NCBI GenBank assembly: GCA_021234155.1
Contig: JAJEKV010000082.1
Coordinates: 4,818,685 to 4,882,684 of the forward strand
From: Isoetes taiwanensis
Taxonomy: Eukaryota; Streptophyta; Lycopodiopsida; Isoetales; Isoetaceae
DNA length: 64,000 nucleotides
Direction of reading: 5' to 3'
Shown here: piece by piece, positions 51,926 through 63,096 of the stretch
How positions within the stretch are numbered: the stretch's first letter is position 1
Layout: each line of letters begins with the position of its first letter
The notes under the pieces: generated by a model
What the model was told of the DNA's origin: nothing
Databases searched by the model: none
What the model saw: the letters and a program-made list of their open reading frames with translations, nothing else
Program-made: the position numbers and the translations under genes

Positions 51926-54004
51926 CTAGAATAAGATAGTCATGCTTACATGAGTTTTTTTTAGAGATCTTGAGAAGTCGTCGATTTCAAAAGGTAAACT
52001 GGGAAAGCTGTTGGTCCTCAGAGTGTTGAGAACAATTCTAAGCAGATCTTTTTTCATGAAGCCATTGTTGCAGAAAGCCATGATAAGATCATGCATGTCA
52101 GCAACAGCCTTATCCAAGTTTGAATGGGCATATATGTATGGAAAAATCTGTGAGACTATTACTTTGCATGCTTGACCATATGGTATGCACCCACTGGCCC
52201 TGATGAACTTAAAAACTTCAAACTCCAGATTTCTTCTTTTGTCATACCTGGTATACTGAAATGTGCCAGTATTTGAGTCCAACACTTGGACTGTGATATT
52301 GAGGAAGTTAACTTTATATCCCACATTGGAGCCTTTCTTGTATACTGTCTCATTTTTTATTCCCAGATGTGACATATTATAAACAGTACAGTCAGAGATA
52401 GTGGAAAAGAATTCAAGTAAGTCACCACCATTGATTATGCAAAGATCATCAATATATCTGAAAGCACTCTGGAATCTTGGGATGTCCTGTACCCTATTAA
52501 GGTGTGCTAATTTCATAATGAATCTGAGTTCGTACCATGCCAGATACAGATTACACCATGCAGGACTGCACGAGAATCCCATGGGGATGCCTTTCTTTTG
52601 CCTCCAAATTTCTTTGCCCATCTGAAGGTAACAATGGGAAAGCAGCCAATTGTTGAACTTTATGAAGTCAGGTCTAGAAACAATTGACCATTTAGTCTGA
52701 GAATCAATATTAATCTTCATCCACTTGGAAGAGAACACAGAATTAGTCCTTGTGATCACAAGTTGAGATAGAGGGCTTTTCCAGGCCATAAACTGCCATA
52801 TTAGACCACCAATGTCCCTGATAATATCCATCATCCCTTCATCTCCTTCCAGTGGGATGTTTTCAAAGCACTTTGTGATATCAATTGAGAAGACATTAAA
52901 TATCTTCTTTGGTAGGTTAAGAACAAAGTCAAAAGATGAGTTGATTAACCAACAAGGATTGACTTTATCTTTGAGCCAAAGTTTCAACCTGGCTGTATTC
53001 CAATGACACAGTTCGGGCCAGATTTCAATAAAGTTGTTCAATATTGACGTAATAAAATCAGCAACATCCGAAAATAAGGTGGAGTGTGCATTTGTCAACC
53101 ATCTGTAATCACCTTTATGAGCCTTGAATATTCCCATGAGATAGGGAAGTCTATTACTTGAAGGGCAAGGAAGGCCCAGGAAGTTGGTGATATCTTGAAC
53201 ACAGCTGTTTTTAATGTTCTCAGGGGTAGAGGTGATTTTTTCAAAATCTGGGCTATCAAGCCTAAGGAATGCCATCTCTCTTATGTGCGACTGGCAGATG
53301 AACGAAGCATTATTACTTGCCTTGTCAATTTCAGAAATATAGAGGTTCTTTTGAAGCCACAGCAGATTATTTCTAACATTTCCGTCATTCCATAGAAATC
53401 TCTTGGATTTAGAACCTTGCTTATGGATAGAAATCTTTTGTTTAGCCAGAGCCAAAATGTTATCTTTAATAGGCTGCAGATCTGTGTCACTCAAGTGTAC
53501 AAGGCTAAAATGATGTGCAGCAAAGAAGTGATTACAAGTTTGTGCAAAATCTTTCATGAAATCATCTATGGAGAAATCAGCATCAGGAATATGGTTAAGG
53601 CCATTGGAAAAAGCCATCCTTAACTTCGGGCAATGGATAATCTCCAGATTAATAGTTCTGATGTGGCCAACACTGGGATCCACAAATTTTGCAAGGCTAG
53701 GATTCTTGCAAGGACATTTTTTGGGGAACCCGTCTGCAAAAACCTCAAAAGGTTTGTAAACCTTGTCCTTTAGATTATCAATGTACCTCCAAGCAAACAT
53801 AGTGTTGTTCAGAAGGTCATCTGCTATATCAGGTAAGGCTGACATCAATACTTCTTTAAATACATTCCGAACACTAAATTTCTCCAGAGACTTGGAGAAG
53901 AAAGTGCTATGCACTATTTTAGACTGTGAACTCTCTTTGGAGATAATCAAATGCCTCTTTCGATTGCAATCTCGAGTAATGGATCGATAGTTGGCTGGAA
54001 TATC
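51926..54004 (-). CDS. Reverse transcriptase of the composite element
   Basis: The frame is intact for about 692 codons from the acceptor-like TATATAG at 54005 (first residues DIPANYRS) to the stop at 51926. Counting from the TTG at 53950: CPC at 79-81 and GHIRT at 95-99; motif A FSIDITKCF (about 354-362); motif B GIPMGFSCSPAWCNLYLAWY (about 454-473); motif C FRYIDD (497-502), with both catalytic aspartates; then YDKRRNLEF (about 569-577). The GIPMG-C-P...NLYL-YE, FRYIDD and YDKR pattern recalls an RT family widespread in animals with a MGTNCAP motif B; the resemblance is from memory. No endonuclease, RNase H or integrase domain is apparent. The start codon is uncertain: no ATG begins the frame, so a short upstream exon is likely. 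Confidence 0.85.
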   Translation of the reverse strand, partial: DIPANYRSITRDCNRKRHLIISKESSQSKIVHSTFFSKSLEKFSVRNVFKEVLMSALPDIADDLLNNTMFAWRYIDNLKDKVYKPFEVFADGFPKKCPCKNPSLAKFVDPSVGHIRTINLEIIHCPKLRMAFSNGLNHIPDADFSIDDFMKDFAQTCNHFFAAHHFSLVHLSDTDLQPIKDNILALAKQKISIHKQGSKSKRFLWNDGNVRNNLLWLQKNLYISEIDKASNNASFICQSHIREMAFLRLDSPDFEKITSTPENIKNSCVQDITNFLGLPCPSSNRLPYLMGIFKAHKGDYRWLTNAHSTLFSDVADFITSILNNFIEIWPELCHWNTARLKLWLKDKVNPCWLINSSFDFVLNLPKKIFNVFSIDITKCFENIPLEGDEGMMDIIRDIGGLIWQFMAWKSPLSQLVITRTNSVFSSKWMKINIDSQTKWSIVSRPDFIKFNNWLLSHCYLQMGKEIWRQKKGIPMGFSCSPAWCNLYLAWYELRFIMKLAHLNRVQDIPRFQSAFRYIDDLCIINGGDLLEFFSTISDCTVYNMSHLGIKNETVYKKGSNVGYKVNFLNITVQVLDSNTGTFQYTRYDKRRNLEFEVFKFIRASGCIPYGQACKVIVSQIFPYIYAHSNLDKAVADMHDLIMAFCNNGFMKKDLLRIVLNTLRTNSFPSLPFEIDDFSRSLKKTHVSMTILF

Positions 54005-54322
54005 CTATATAAAAAATTGATTAATTTCAGAATCTGGTAGGAAGAGTTCCTATGTGAATTGGAATTCTAACTGAAGAGAAATATATAAACACTTTGCCTG
54101 CAATAGGCCAAGTTTAAGAAGGAATGAGAATTTTTTTGTCATACACATCTACCCAAGGGAAAATTCTTTTCATAAAAAACCCTTGGTAGACGGATAAGGT
54201 CAATTAGGAAGAAGATCACTCATAGGTAAGGTTAATAGAATATAAACAAGAACTAAAGAAAGAAACAAGAAGAAAGCATAATATATTGATTGAACACAAA
54301 AGTAAATTATAATAATTCTGAC

Positions 54323-54331
54323 CTGGAACAT
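54323..54331 (-). other. Candidate first exon of the RT frame (MFQ)
   Basis: After the ORF A stop the minus strand reads TGA ACA ATG TTC CAG then GTCAGA. CAG/GTCAGA is a plausible donor, and splicing to the acceptor at 54005 would give MFQ joined in phase to DIPANYRS. This would supply the missing start codon for the RT and place it three bases after the ORF A stop. It is an inference from splice signals and phase only. Confidence 0.35.
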
Positions 54332-54334
54332 TGT

Positions 54335-55914
54335 TCAAGCTTCAGCAACTGGTGGAATGTTATCTTCAAGTGAAACAGTAATATTCCCACCTTTCGTAAC
54401 AGAATACTCTTCATCAAGGGAAGCATCAACAGTCAGCAATTTATTTTTTCCAACACTTTTCTTGCTATTACCAGCAGCAGTTTTTGGGTCAATGGTGACC
54501 TGAGGTGGTTTCTTGGGAGAAAACAGATTAGCTGAAAATTATTAGAACTGTTGCCCTGTCTAGCAGCTGGGGAGCTCCTGCTTTTTTGTGTCTGACTAAG
54601 CCTGAAGGAAATTGGCCTTAATGTTTTTTCTGCAATATCAGCAAGCTTACTGCCCCCAAAAGCTTTTTTGAGATCACTGTCAGGGTTAGCTGCATAATAA
54701 AGAGTCATATCCACCATAACCCTCCTTACCTCAAGATACGACAGGTATGCAAGCACTGCAGGTTTAAGAACATTATGGAGTAATTTAGTGAGACATACCA
54801 TTTTAGCAGTAGGAGTAGAATCAGGGAATGCCGCCTCCAAGTTGTTCAACAAAAACCATATTGCATGGTCTAGCCAGATGATACTACTGTTACATTCGTC
54901 ATTTCTTTCATTCTTCCTACTGGTTTTGGTACAGCCACATGTGAGAAAAGGACAGTGAGTCCTCCATATTTTTTTCATAAAAAACCCATCTCTCTTATCA
55001 TCTGAGAAGGCCATATTACCTTTCTGGCTGACATGAATACCTGAACTAGGGCCTTTGATGCAAACTTGGTGAAAGAATGAAATAGGAAATGGAAGAGGAA
55101 CTTCCTTTTTTGTGAAGTATTTCTCAAGTTTGGTGGCTTTGATGGTACCAACCCTAATTTCATCATCTACAATACCTGTCAGAGCTTTCCATGTCTCAAC
55201 ATTGATAGGAGCAAGAGCACCAAAATTCTGACTCATCCATATGGCGTGACCCCAAGCAGCAGCATCACATTCCACATTCTGTTCTGGAATAATAGGGAAG
55301 CGTGTGGAATTTTGAAGTGTTAGAGTAGGGACTTCATCAACATCTTCATCTTTTTCTGGATCATCTGATTTATTATCATCACAGCCAAATAGATCTTCAT
55401 CTGTTAAATCATTTTCAGAAAAGAGACAATTCTTGACATCCTCACTCATATAATCAGTAGGATCAGTACTATCTTCCACATCCACTTGAAGGGAGGACTT
55501 CATTTGATGGACATCTTCTAGGTGAGTTAACCCAATAAGAAATTTCTTACCAAGATCATCTTCGAGACACGTTCTAGCATAAAGAAGGTTCTCCATATCA
55601 TTATAGACAGTTGAGATCAGTGTTTTACAAACCTCCAATTTAAAATTTGCTTTCTTCATCTTGACAAATATACCAAACCAGCCATTGAACCCAAGATAAC
55701 TGACTGGTGATTTGTTCTTATCTGGCAGACTGTTCTCCTTTAATACAATGTACTCATGTACTTCCTTACTCCTTATGCAGGCAATCAGAGTCTGAACCGC
55801 AAAGTTCGGGCTTGAGATCTCACATTTATCATAGTTGAGAGATACTAGTTCCTTTATCCAGATCGAGTTGATATCAGTATCTTCAGGGTCAATCTGTTTT
55901 AGAGGTACCTTTTT
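54335..55914 (-). CDS. ORF A exon 2, unknown protein of the composite element
   Basis: The exon starts after a TTTTTTCAG acceptor at 55915 (KKVPLKQIDPED) and ends at TGA 54335-54337. I do not recognise the family. It has an acidic Asp/Glu-rich stretch in the middle (about 55300-55480), then FPIIPE, W-HAIW, a His/Cys-rich block HCPFLTCGCTK followed by C about 15 residues later, IWLDHAIWFLLNN, and a hydrophobic helix-rich C-terminus. A single-base slip at about 54538 (after SSNNF) throws the frame; one base later the frame continues as LFSPKKPPQVTIDPKTAAG to the stop. The slip may be a real mutation or a consensus error. A diverged copy in the decayed element keeps the same landmarks. Confidence 0.7.
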
Positions 55915-56059
55915 CTGAAAAAATAGAAGCAAGGAGTTAGATACACCAAATCCCAAACCAAGGTTTTGGGTTAAACCCAAAAACTGAGATAACATTAAAA
56001 AACCCCCCAGACTGTCAAGACAGCCCTAAGCCTTAGAGACCAATCTTTTGGAACTCAAA

Positions 56060-57625
56060 GACCATACACATGCAGCCTTGGAAAAGACTAGGTGCAAGCC
56101 TAGACCAAGCCTTGATTTGAGAGGACAAGAAGACAAATCATAAAGATCATAAACAAGATAAAAAACTAAGACAATGATCAAATCAAAACAGAACAGTTCT
56201 CAACTGAAAAACCTATGTGAAGAAATAAGAAAAAACAAGCCATAAGGAAAAAGTAGACCATAGGGGAGACATAAAAATATCATAAATTATAAACTATAGG
56301 AAGATAAAAAGTTATTTAACAACAAACAATGCAGAAGTTCATATGAGAAAGCAATTAAAGAAAGCATAAAACTAAGAGAAGTTCATATAAGAAAGCAATT
56401 AAAGAAAGCATAAAACTAGGAGAAGACGGGCTACAAGTAAAAGATAGAAACATCATACCTATAGAGAACATAGACAATACTGGAAAAAAGGGGAAAACAA
56501 AAATACAAACAAGAAAAGACCATAATAAATGAAATAACCGAATAAATATAAGACCCAAGATAGTTAATACTTGAGAAATAACAAAATAAAGACAAGCCGG
56601 GTAACTAAACAACCCTATGGTAGGAGAATAAAACAAAGACAATGAAAGAAAGATAAATGAACATCCCACAGGGAGAATAGACCTTTTGGAAAAAAGCAAA
56701 TACATAAGGAACGAAAAAAGGCAGACAATTATACTACACAAGGAGCTAATTTCATACAAAGAAGATAAAATACCAGGAAACAAAACTTAGGATATACTAT
56801 AAGAAAACATATATGATTGTAACCAAAGTAAGAGCAACTTCGAACACAATATCCTCAACATGAGTTTAGAACAGTAAAGAGTTTAGAACAGCAAAAACGA
56901 ATCTGCAATAAGCAGCAGATGTTCAAGTTGCAAAATAGCAGAATTTAAGTTTGCAGATATCACCACAAGTCATTTAAGAAAACTGAGTCCAATTTGCAGC
57001 AAAGCACTCAACCACATAGCATCATATGGAAGGATAAGCTCGGTTACCTGCACCAAACAATACACAAACAAGCATTAGACATGGTTGTCATGTACTTGGC
57101 GACAGGTAAACTATGAACTTATCCGGCTACTCGCCCTTCACCATAAACAACAATGTGAACAAGAGAAAACATAATATAAACATGTAGAGTGTTCGAACCC
57201 AGGAGATCAGAGCTTATATACACCATGTTATATAAGAGACCCATCACATGCAACACAAAATAGAAGAATAAAGAATACTTTAGCAGGAACAGCAAGGGAA
57301 ACAGTATGACCACCAATAAATAAAAGAAGACTGCTAAGGGAAATGTGCAAAGAGGAAATGAATAACAACACAAGATGTTAGTGACACTAAAAACCCAAAC
57401 AAAGGGACTTAAGGAGAAGGCACAACTATTTTGCAGGAGCAAAGTTATAGGAGGAAAATCCTGGAAACACAGAACATAACACTGAAAACTTAGAGCAAAT
57501 AGGAACACATAAGGACAGACTAGACCCTAAATACAGGAGGAAAGGAAGCTGGTATAAGCACAGAGGTAGCAGAAAGCATTGAATTCACATAAGCAGAGTA
57601 TATGAGATACATTTGGTATGGGAAA
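56060..57625 (-). repeat. Right terminal repeat, inner segment
   Basis: Collinear with 37259-38073 up to GCAGA at 56953-56957, then with 49609-50279. It contains the uninterrupted target of the LTR element. Read as a gene, this segment is part of the intron between ORF A exons 1 and 2. Open frames at 56355-56783 and 57119-57508 are repeated in the other copy but look non-coding (low-complexity, hydrophobic). It ends at GGGAAAGA where the LINE begins. Confidence 0.9.
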
Positions 57626-57646
57626 GAATAGAATAGAATAGAATAG
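57626..57646. repeat. GAATA microsatellite tail of the LINE
   Basis: Four copies of GAATA form the 3' tail of the minus-strand LINE, followed by the T8 run that is the element's terminal A run on the minus strand. The related LINE end at 63599 has an AAGG tail instead. Confidence 0.85.
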
Positions 57647-57799
57647 TTTTTTTTATCGTCCACTGAGACCAATCGGCCTATGGGACCCAGAAGGAGCGCA
57701 ACAAACTTATTACTGTCCGGGTTAAAAAACCCCCGCCCCGAAGGGTTTTCGAGGGAAAAACCGTGGCGTAATAAGAATCTTTGTCAAAGCGTACAAGTA

Positions 57800-60700
57800 T
57801 ACATCATCATGAAATAAATGTGTATGTACATGTCAAGTCGCGCGCCCGAGGACATAGCTGATCTCGCATGTCCATGACCTCCCGGAAGGTATGATCCTAG
57901 CATCCGCACGGATGCCGTGCTCAATGTCACATGTAGCGGCTGGCCAGGCCTGACCAACTCAGCATAGCGCATCCGGATTTGATCATATGCTGGGCAACTT
58001 TGAAGGGTATGAGATTCATCCTTAATGACTCCCATTTGGCAGCATTGACAAAGCCCGCCTGGCGTGGCTCACCAATCCATCTGCTGTCTCAATTCGAAGA
58101 TGCCCCCTTGCATGCGAATGGAGGCAATGAGTCTGGCGTCTTTTTCATGGGCAAGTGGGTGCGCGAGGTAGCATTGTGGGGCCTCGTTCCAATGTGGGAT
58201 TTATGTATGTGGTAGTGTCTTTGTCTTGACTGTTCAAAGTATTTTGGCATCCCAAAGCTTGCTGATGAAGCAAGCGTCAAGATATTGCCTCAAGCTATGG
58301 CGATCGCCTCTGTTTGCACATGTATGCACCTGTGCTCATGCACATTCCATCTAGCCATCCATTGAGCTCTCTTTTCCCTCCAAAGAGGCCTTGAGGCGTT
58401 GTGGCCCCATTGCCATGATATAAGCTAGTTTTGGGAGACGAGCATCGTCCATGTTGACCACCTTCCGAAAATAGACAATGTGGCGATCAAGGGGCCCTCG
58501 ACGAAGAGGCAAGAATCCACGCTTCCCTGCAAGAGAATTTGATATGGGACTGTGGACTTCACCCCTAGTGCTCAGACCAAGAAGACTTTCGCACTGCTCC
58601 AAGTCATTCCAAGTAGCGAGGGGATACTCATTGGGCCCCATACTTCCACCCCGTATAAAAAGGACGGGCTCCACTAAGACTTTGAAGCAGGTGTGACAGA
58701 TGGGTCCAATCATACAACTCCGCTCTATGACTATTGTTTTGCATTGCATATAGTGCTTTCCAATAACCGTAACTTCGTGGCCGTATGGATGTGTCCCGGT
58801 GCATAGTAGACCGAAACTCCACTCCCAAATATTTGTATGTGGATGCTACTTCCACATTACGCCCTCGATAACGGAAGGAGGGGATCCTACCGTCGCGGAA
58901 GATGATATGAAAACCACCTTAGTCTTGGCCAAGTTGGCCGCGATATCGACGCTTGACAAAATGTGTCCGTGGCATCGAGATGTCGTTGCATGTCCGCTGG
59001 TGTGTAAGCTAGGAGGTCCACATCATCGCGATATATTAACCGCTTTGATGATCCGGTAGAGAAGGTGAGCCCCGTCGCCCCCATTATCAGCAAGCCAGCT
59101 CTCCAATTGATCAATGTAAAGCCCAAACAATGTTGGGGAGAGAGGGCATCCCCTGGCTAACCCCCCGATACTACTATCAAATGGTTGGCTTGTCGGCCGC
59201 GAACCGACGAACATCTTTCATAAAGCCCGTACACCTTTGCATTACGCAAATCTACGGAACCCCGGTACCGCCGCAATCTTGCCCATAGTTTTTTCCCGAG
59301 GCACGTTGTCAAATGCCTTTGCAAAATCCACGAAGCAACAATATAGAGATCGGCGGTTCCTCCGTCTTCAACTGAGCTCGCAATGTGAAGATGTGGTCAA
59401 TGGTTGAGTGTCGGGTGCGAATCCGCCTGGGTGAGGGCCCGTATCTCTCGCCTCCGCCCGACCCGTCACAACCGGGCTGCCGAGAATCCCGGCAAAGCAA
59501 TTTTGCAAACACCGAAGGCCCGACCATGATTGTTCGGTAATTGGTCGCGGGTCAGGTCCCTGCCTTATAGATGGGAACAACTCGCTATTGGTCCCTTCGC
59601 TGAGGGAAGCCTTCTGTAATGCCTTGTTGAACAAGGCTGGTTAGATCTGGTATTATGGGCGGCCCCGCCCACTTAAGCAATTACGCTGCATGCCATCGGT
59701 CAGGGGCTTTCCCATTGGCAAGATCTTTGTAAGCCTTGTTCCACGTCGAATCTGTGATTTCCGGACTGGGCCTTCTTGCGGGGGTAATCTTTGCATGTGC
59801 ACCACGAGGGTCGTATATAGCTGTTTGCAAGTATTGCCTCCAGCGCTTTCGGGAGTGATGTTCAATGGGAACATCGCGGCTTTCTAAGAACCCTTCGCCC
59901 GGAAGGTCTGGGGTGACGTTCGAGGAGATAAAACATTTCTCTTTGATGTCTTTGCAATGTACATGGCTTTCTTAGCTTTAAGGAAGAGCGGTCTTGTCGG
60001 ATCGCATGTGGGCGTAAAAGCGGTGCGTGACTTGGCGGAGCCCGTGTTTGTGTTCCTTGCACTCGCATCAAACCATTGATTACGTGGGAAGGTTATGTTC
60101 TGGAGGTCCGCCGCTGGCGCGCTTATCCCAAAGCATCTCTGCCGCTTGAGTCCTAAGCACATCGGTCCGGCCCGGCCTGTCGTTGCTCTAGTGTAGGATA
60201 TTGCAAAATTTCTGCCGGGTCATCTATAAGCATCGGGCATAAGCCCCGCATGTTCATAATCCAATCGCGGTGAGGCATGTGAGGTAGCGTAGGCACGGGG
60301 GTTCGCACAACCTACCAAGCCAACTTCAAGTAAAGTGGTAAGTGGTGCGAGTCGATCTCTTCATCCCTATTAGTTGTTCCCACACGGAAGTGCTTGGCGA
60401 CATGCATATCTTTGCTTTCGAGGGCACCAGCATAGTCCACCACACTAGATCCTCCCCCGGTTTTCCACGTCTACAAGTGCTCTTTGCTTGGTGGGCCGAC
60501 CCATCGTGCCGATCCATTGCAGATTACCAGGTCAAAGATACCACAGAGCAAAAGCAATTGTCTACCATAGCGTGTGACCTGATTGTCATCTGATGTCCGT
60601 GGCCAAGCTGCTTCTGCAGGACGCAGCTGCAATATATCATCAGTCAAGGGATCAAATCTCATGGGTTGTTCTACCCCGGTGCGCGCATTGAAGTCTCCAA

Positions 60701-61110
60701 GGAGTATGACACCGCCTAAGCGCTTATCTTTCTTTGTATGTCATCATATAGATCGACATAGGGGTCCAGCCTATCCACATCCGAGTGGGTGTGATAGAAG
60801 TTGCTTTCTGCATGTGGAAAGTAGCAGGCTGCCACAAAGAGGGGTCTGCTACTGCAGTTTTGCACACGCACCCACAAGTACCGGTTGTGCTTGTCTGTCT
60901 TGAACAAGGAAACTGACTGTGCCAAGGCCGTTCGATAGTAGCAGGCAACTCCCCCATGCCCCCGCTTTCCTGTGCAATCATTGAAGATTGAGTAGCGCTG
61001 GTATCCTGGCAAATATCAGATCCATATCTGCAGCAACAGAGTTGAGACTATCTCCCTTCTGCCATGGGAAGCCCCGACAATTCCAGGAGACCATGCGGAG
61101 GCACAATTCC
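57800..61110 (-). pseudogene. LINE ORF2 (endonuclease plus reverse transcriptase), frame-broken
   Basis: Minus-strand landmarks in order: MVSWNCRG (61072-61091), start of the APE-type endonuclease; GVACYYR and a YLWVRVQN block (about 60950 to 60850); LLGDFNARTG (about 60675-60704), catalytic core; FVDFAKAFDNVP, RT motif A (about 59300-59340); GLARGCPLSPTLFGLYIDQL, motif B (about 59110-59165); YRDDVDLLA, motif C (about 59010-59036); TYKYLGVEF (about 58810-58845); then CCQMGVIKDESHTL with QSCPAY, a Cys/His box at the C-terminus (about 57970-58060). The expected Ala in YADD reads Arg. At least five frame changes occur, so it is inactive as written, though some may be sequencing error. Confidence 0.8.
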
Positions 61111-61576
61111 TATTTGTCGGCAGGGGCGGCAGTTGGGGATTCAGTGGCGGCAGCAGAAGGGGGGATGGCAGAAGTAGAGGCAGCCTGAGATGTGCGAGCA
61201 ACAGAAGGTGAAGCAACTTGAGCGTATGCGGGTCAGAAAGGTGTGGGAAGAAGTGGCATGGTCGTGAGCTGCTGGAGGGTTAGCAGGATTCGCAGCAGCA
61301 TTTGGCGGCTTGAAAATTTGCATCTTACCCCGAATCAGTCCTGCAGCTCCTCCCTGTCTGCGAATGCTTTTAACTTTGGCCAACTCGTGCCTGCGGTCTT
61401 CTTGTTGGGCTGGGGTCGTCTCGGTCAACATACAAAGGCAAAGTTCCTTCACCGCCTACCACCGGGCGAGGATAGCCGCTTTCACTCAGCATCTCGCATC
61501 GCGGAACATGACTACCCGCATGGGTTCAAGGCCAAGCCATGGCGTCTAAGCCCTAATAATAATATGTACTGGCACG

Positions 61577-63096
61577 GAGAAGATGTACAAAAACATGACA
61601 ATTGTAGAAACAAGATCTAAAAAATTCCTTCACATGTAGAGCAAGGGCTACATCATGAAAACTAATAAGCAAAAGCAGAATGTCAGTTAAACAGGTCCAA
61701 GAGGTTAGATTAGGCTATAATAAACTACTGAAGTTAAATTATATCACTGAATACAAATTAAATTCACTATGAAGATCCTGAAAAGCTGAGGATATTATAT
61801 TATAGGGAACCAAGGATCAAGAAGTCCAAAGTTAGTACACATGCAAGAACAACCTAGAGAAATTATCTAAAACAGAAATCTAAGGATACAATGAAGAATA
61901 CAGGAAAATGGTTGAAGTAAATAGTAAACAACTTAATAGAAAGGACACACAGCAGAAAATGAATATTAAGCGGTATATCACTGAAAATAAACTAAAGGAA
62001 ATCAAAGGGTTAATGAAAGAAGACAGAATACAACAGTAAGAGCAAGGATTCAGATAAAGGGCAACCAAGGATTCAGATATCTAATTATATTAAGAAGAAA
62101 ACAAGAAAAACCTAGGGAACATAATGGAGATTAATGGAGGTCATGGAGATTACTGGTGAAAGCAGTGATAGGGTAAAGGTGTGAATAACAAATCTACAGT
62201 AAAGATCCAGAAAATTCGAAACAATGTGGTAAAGAATAGAAACTGGAGGAGAATTTGGGATTAAGGGAATACGAAAGAACAAAACAATATCAATCTAAAC
62301 CTTATTTGCAGAAACGTCTAGAGGAACTCCAGCAGGTAGAACGTTGGGGGTAACTTGTGAAGACAGATCAATCGTGGGGAACACCAACACCGGAGCACTG
62401 GGAGCATTTGGAGCAATAGGATCTGCTGGGGCAGACAACTCAGGGATCTCAGGAGTGCAAGCAACTGAAATGGGAATTTGAGCTGCACCAAGAGTAGAAC
62501 TAGCTTCCCCTTCAAGATTAATGGGGTTTTTCGCTGATCCAGGCAACTTGGCAGGCCTGTGATAATCAAATATCTTCCTTCTTTTTTCTGCTTTCAATTT
62601 CTCTTCCTGCATTTTGATCAGAGTTGCCTTATTAAAGCCTCCTTTCCTTCTACCCATCAACTTAACAGAGCATGGCTTGCTCGCCAAAGCCGAGAATGGT
62701 GAACCCACGATGCAGAATGAAGACACAAATTTAAGGAGAGGATAAACAGAATTTCTTAGCTGGAAAATCAGAAAAATAACACATCCAGATTGTCGCACAT
62801 GGGTAAGCAACTGCCATTCAGTTAGACGTACATCAGCCGCCATCGTGAGCACCGTAGAGCCGTGAGGAAGAAGAAGCCAACCCTAAAATGCGTTTAACTG
62901 GAATGTCGAAGGGGAAAGTGGAATAAAATGGAAAATAGAAGAAATAAATGATATTAGGCATATAAATTGAATTTATTCCCCTAAAATATCACTCAATGGT
63001 CCTATATAAATGGAGAACCAAGTATAGGTACAGTTAAGTCCTAAGATCATGAGAAATTGGTAATCATGCCTAAATGAACATATGTAGTCAGTTATA

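Larger units (their letters stand above)
57626..61576 (-). mobile_element. 5'-truncated LINE inserted in the right terminal repeat
   Basis: The insertion is defined by comparison with 50260-50310, where GGGAAAGAGAAGATGTAC is uninterrupted. The element's 3' end is at the low-coordinate side, ending GGACGATAAAAAAAA and then a (CTATT)n tail (57626-57646 as GAATA repeats). The target-site duplication is at most two or three bases. The high-coordinate end lies upstream of the endonuclease with about 480 bp of extra sequence (a possible ORF1 end), so the 5' part is probably missing. Confidence 0.85.

Noticed and set aside
51926..53950. RT read as a group II intron or telomerase RT
   Set aside because: No intron-type maturase domain or telomerase T-motif is visible. 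The order of motifs, YIDD box and YDKR tail fit a retroelement RT.
56355..56783. 142-codon minus-strand frame with a damaged partner at 37573-37911
   Set aside because: Same reasoning: purine-rich plus strand gives a Phe/Leu/Ser-rich reverse translation with no domain, inside the repeat.
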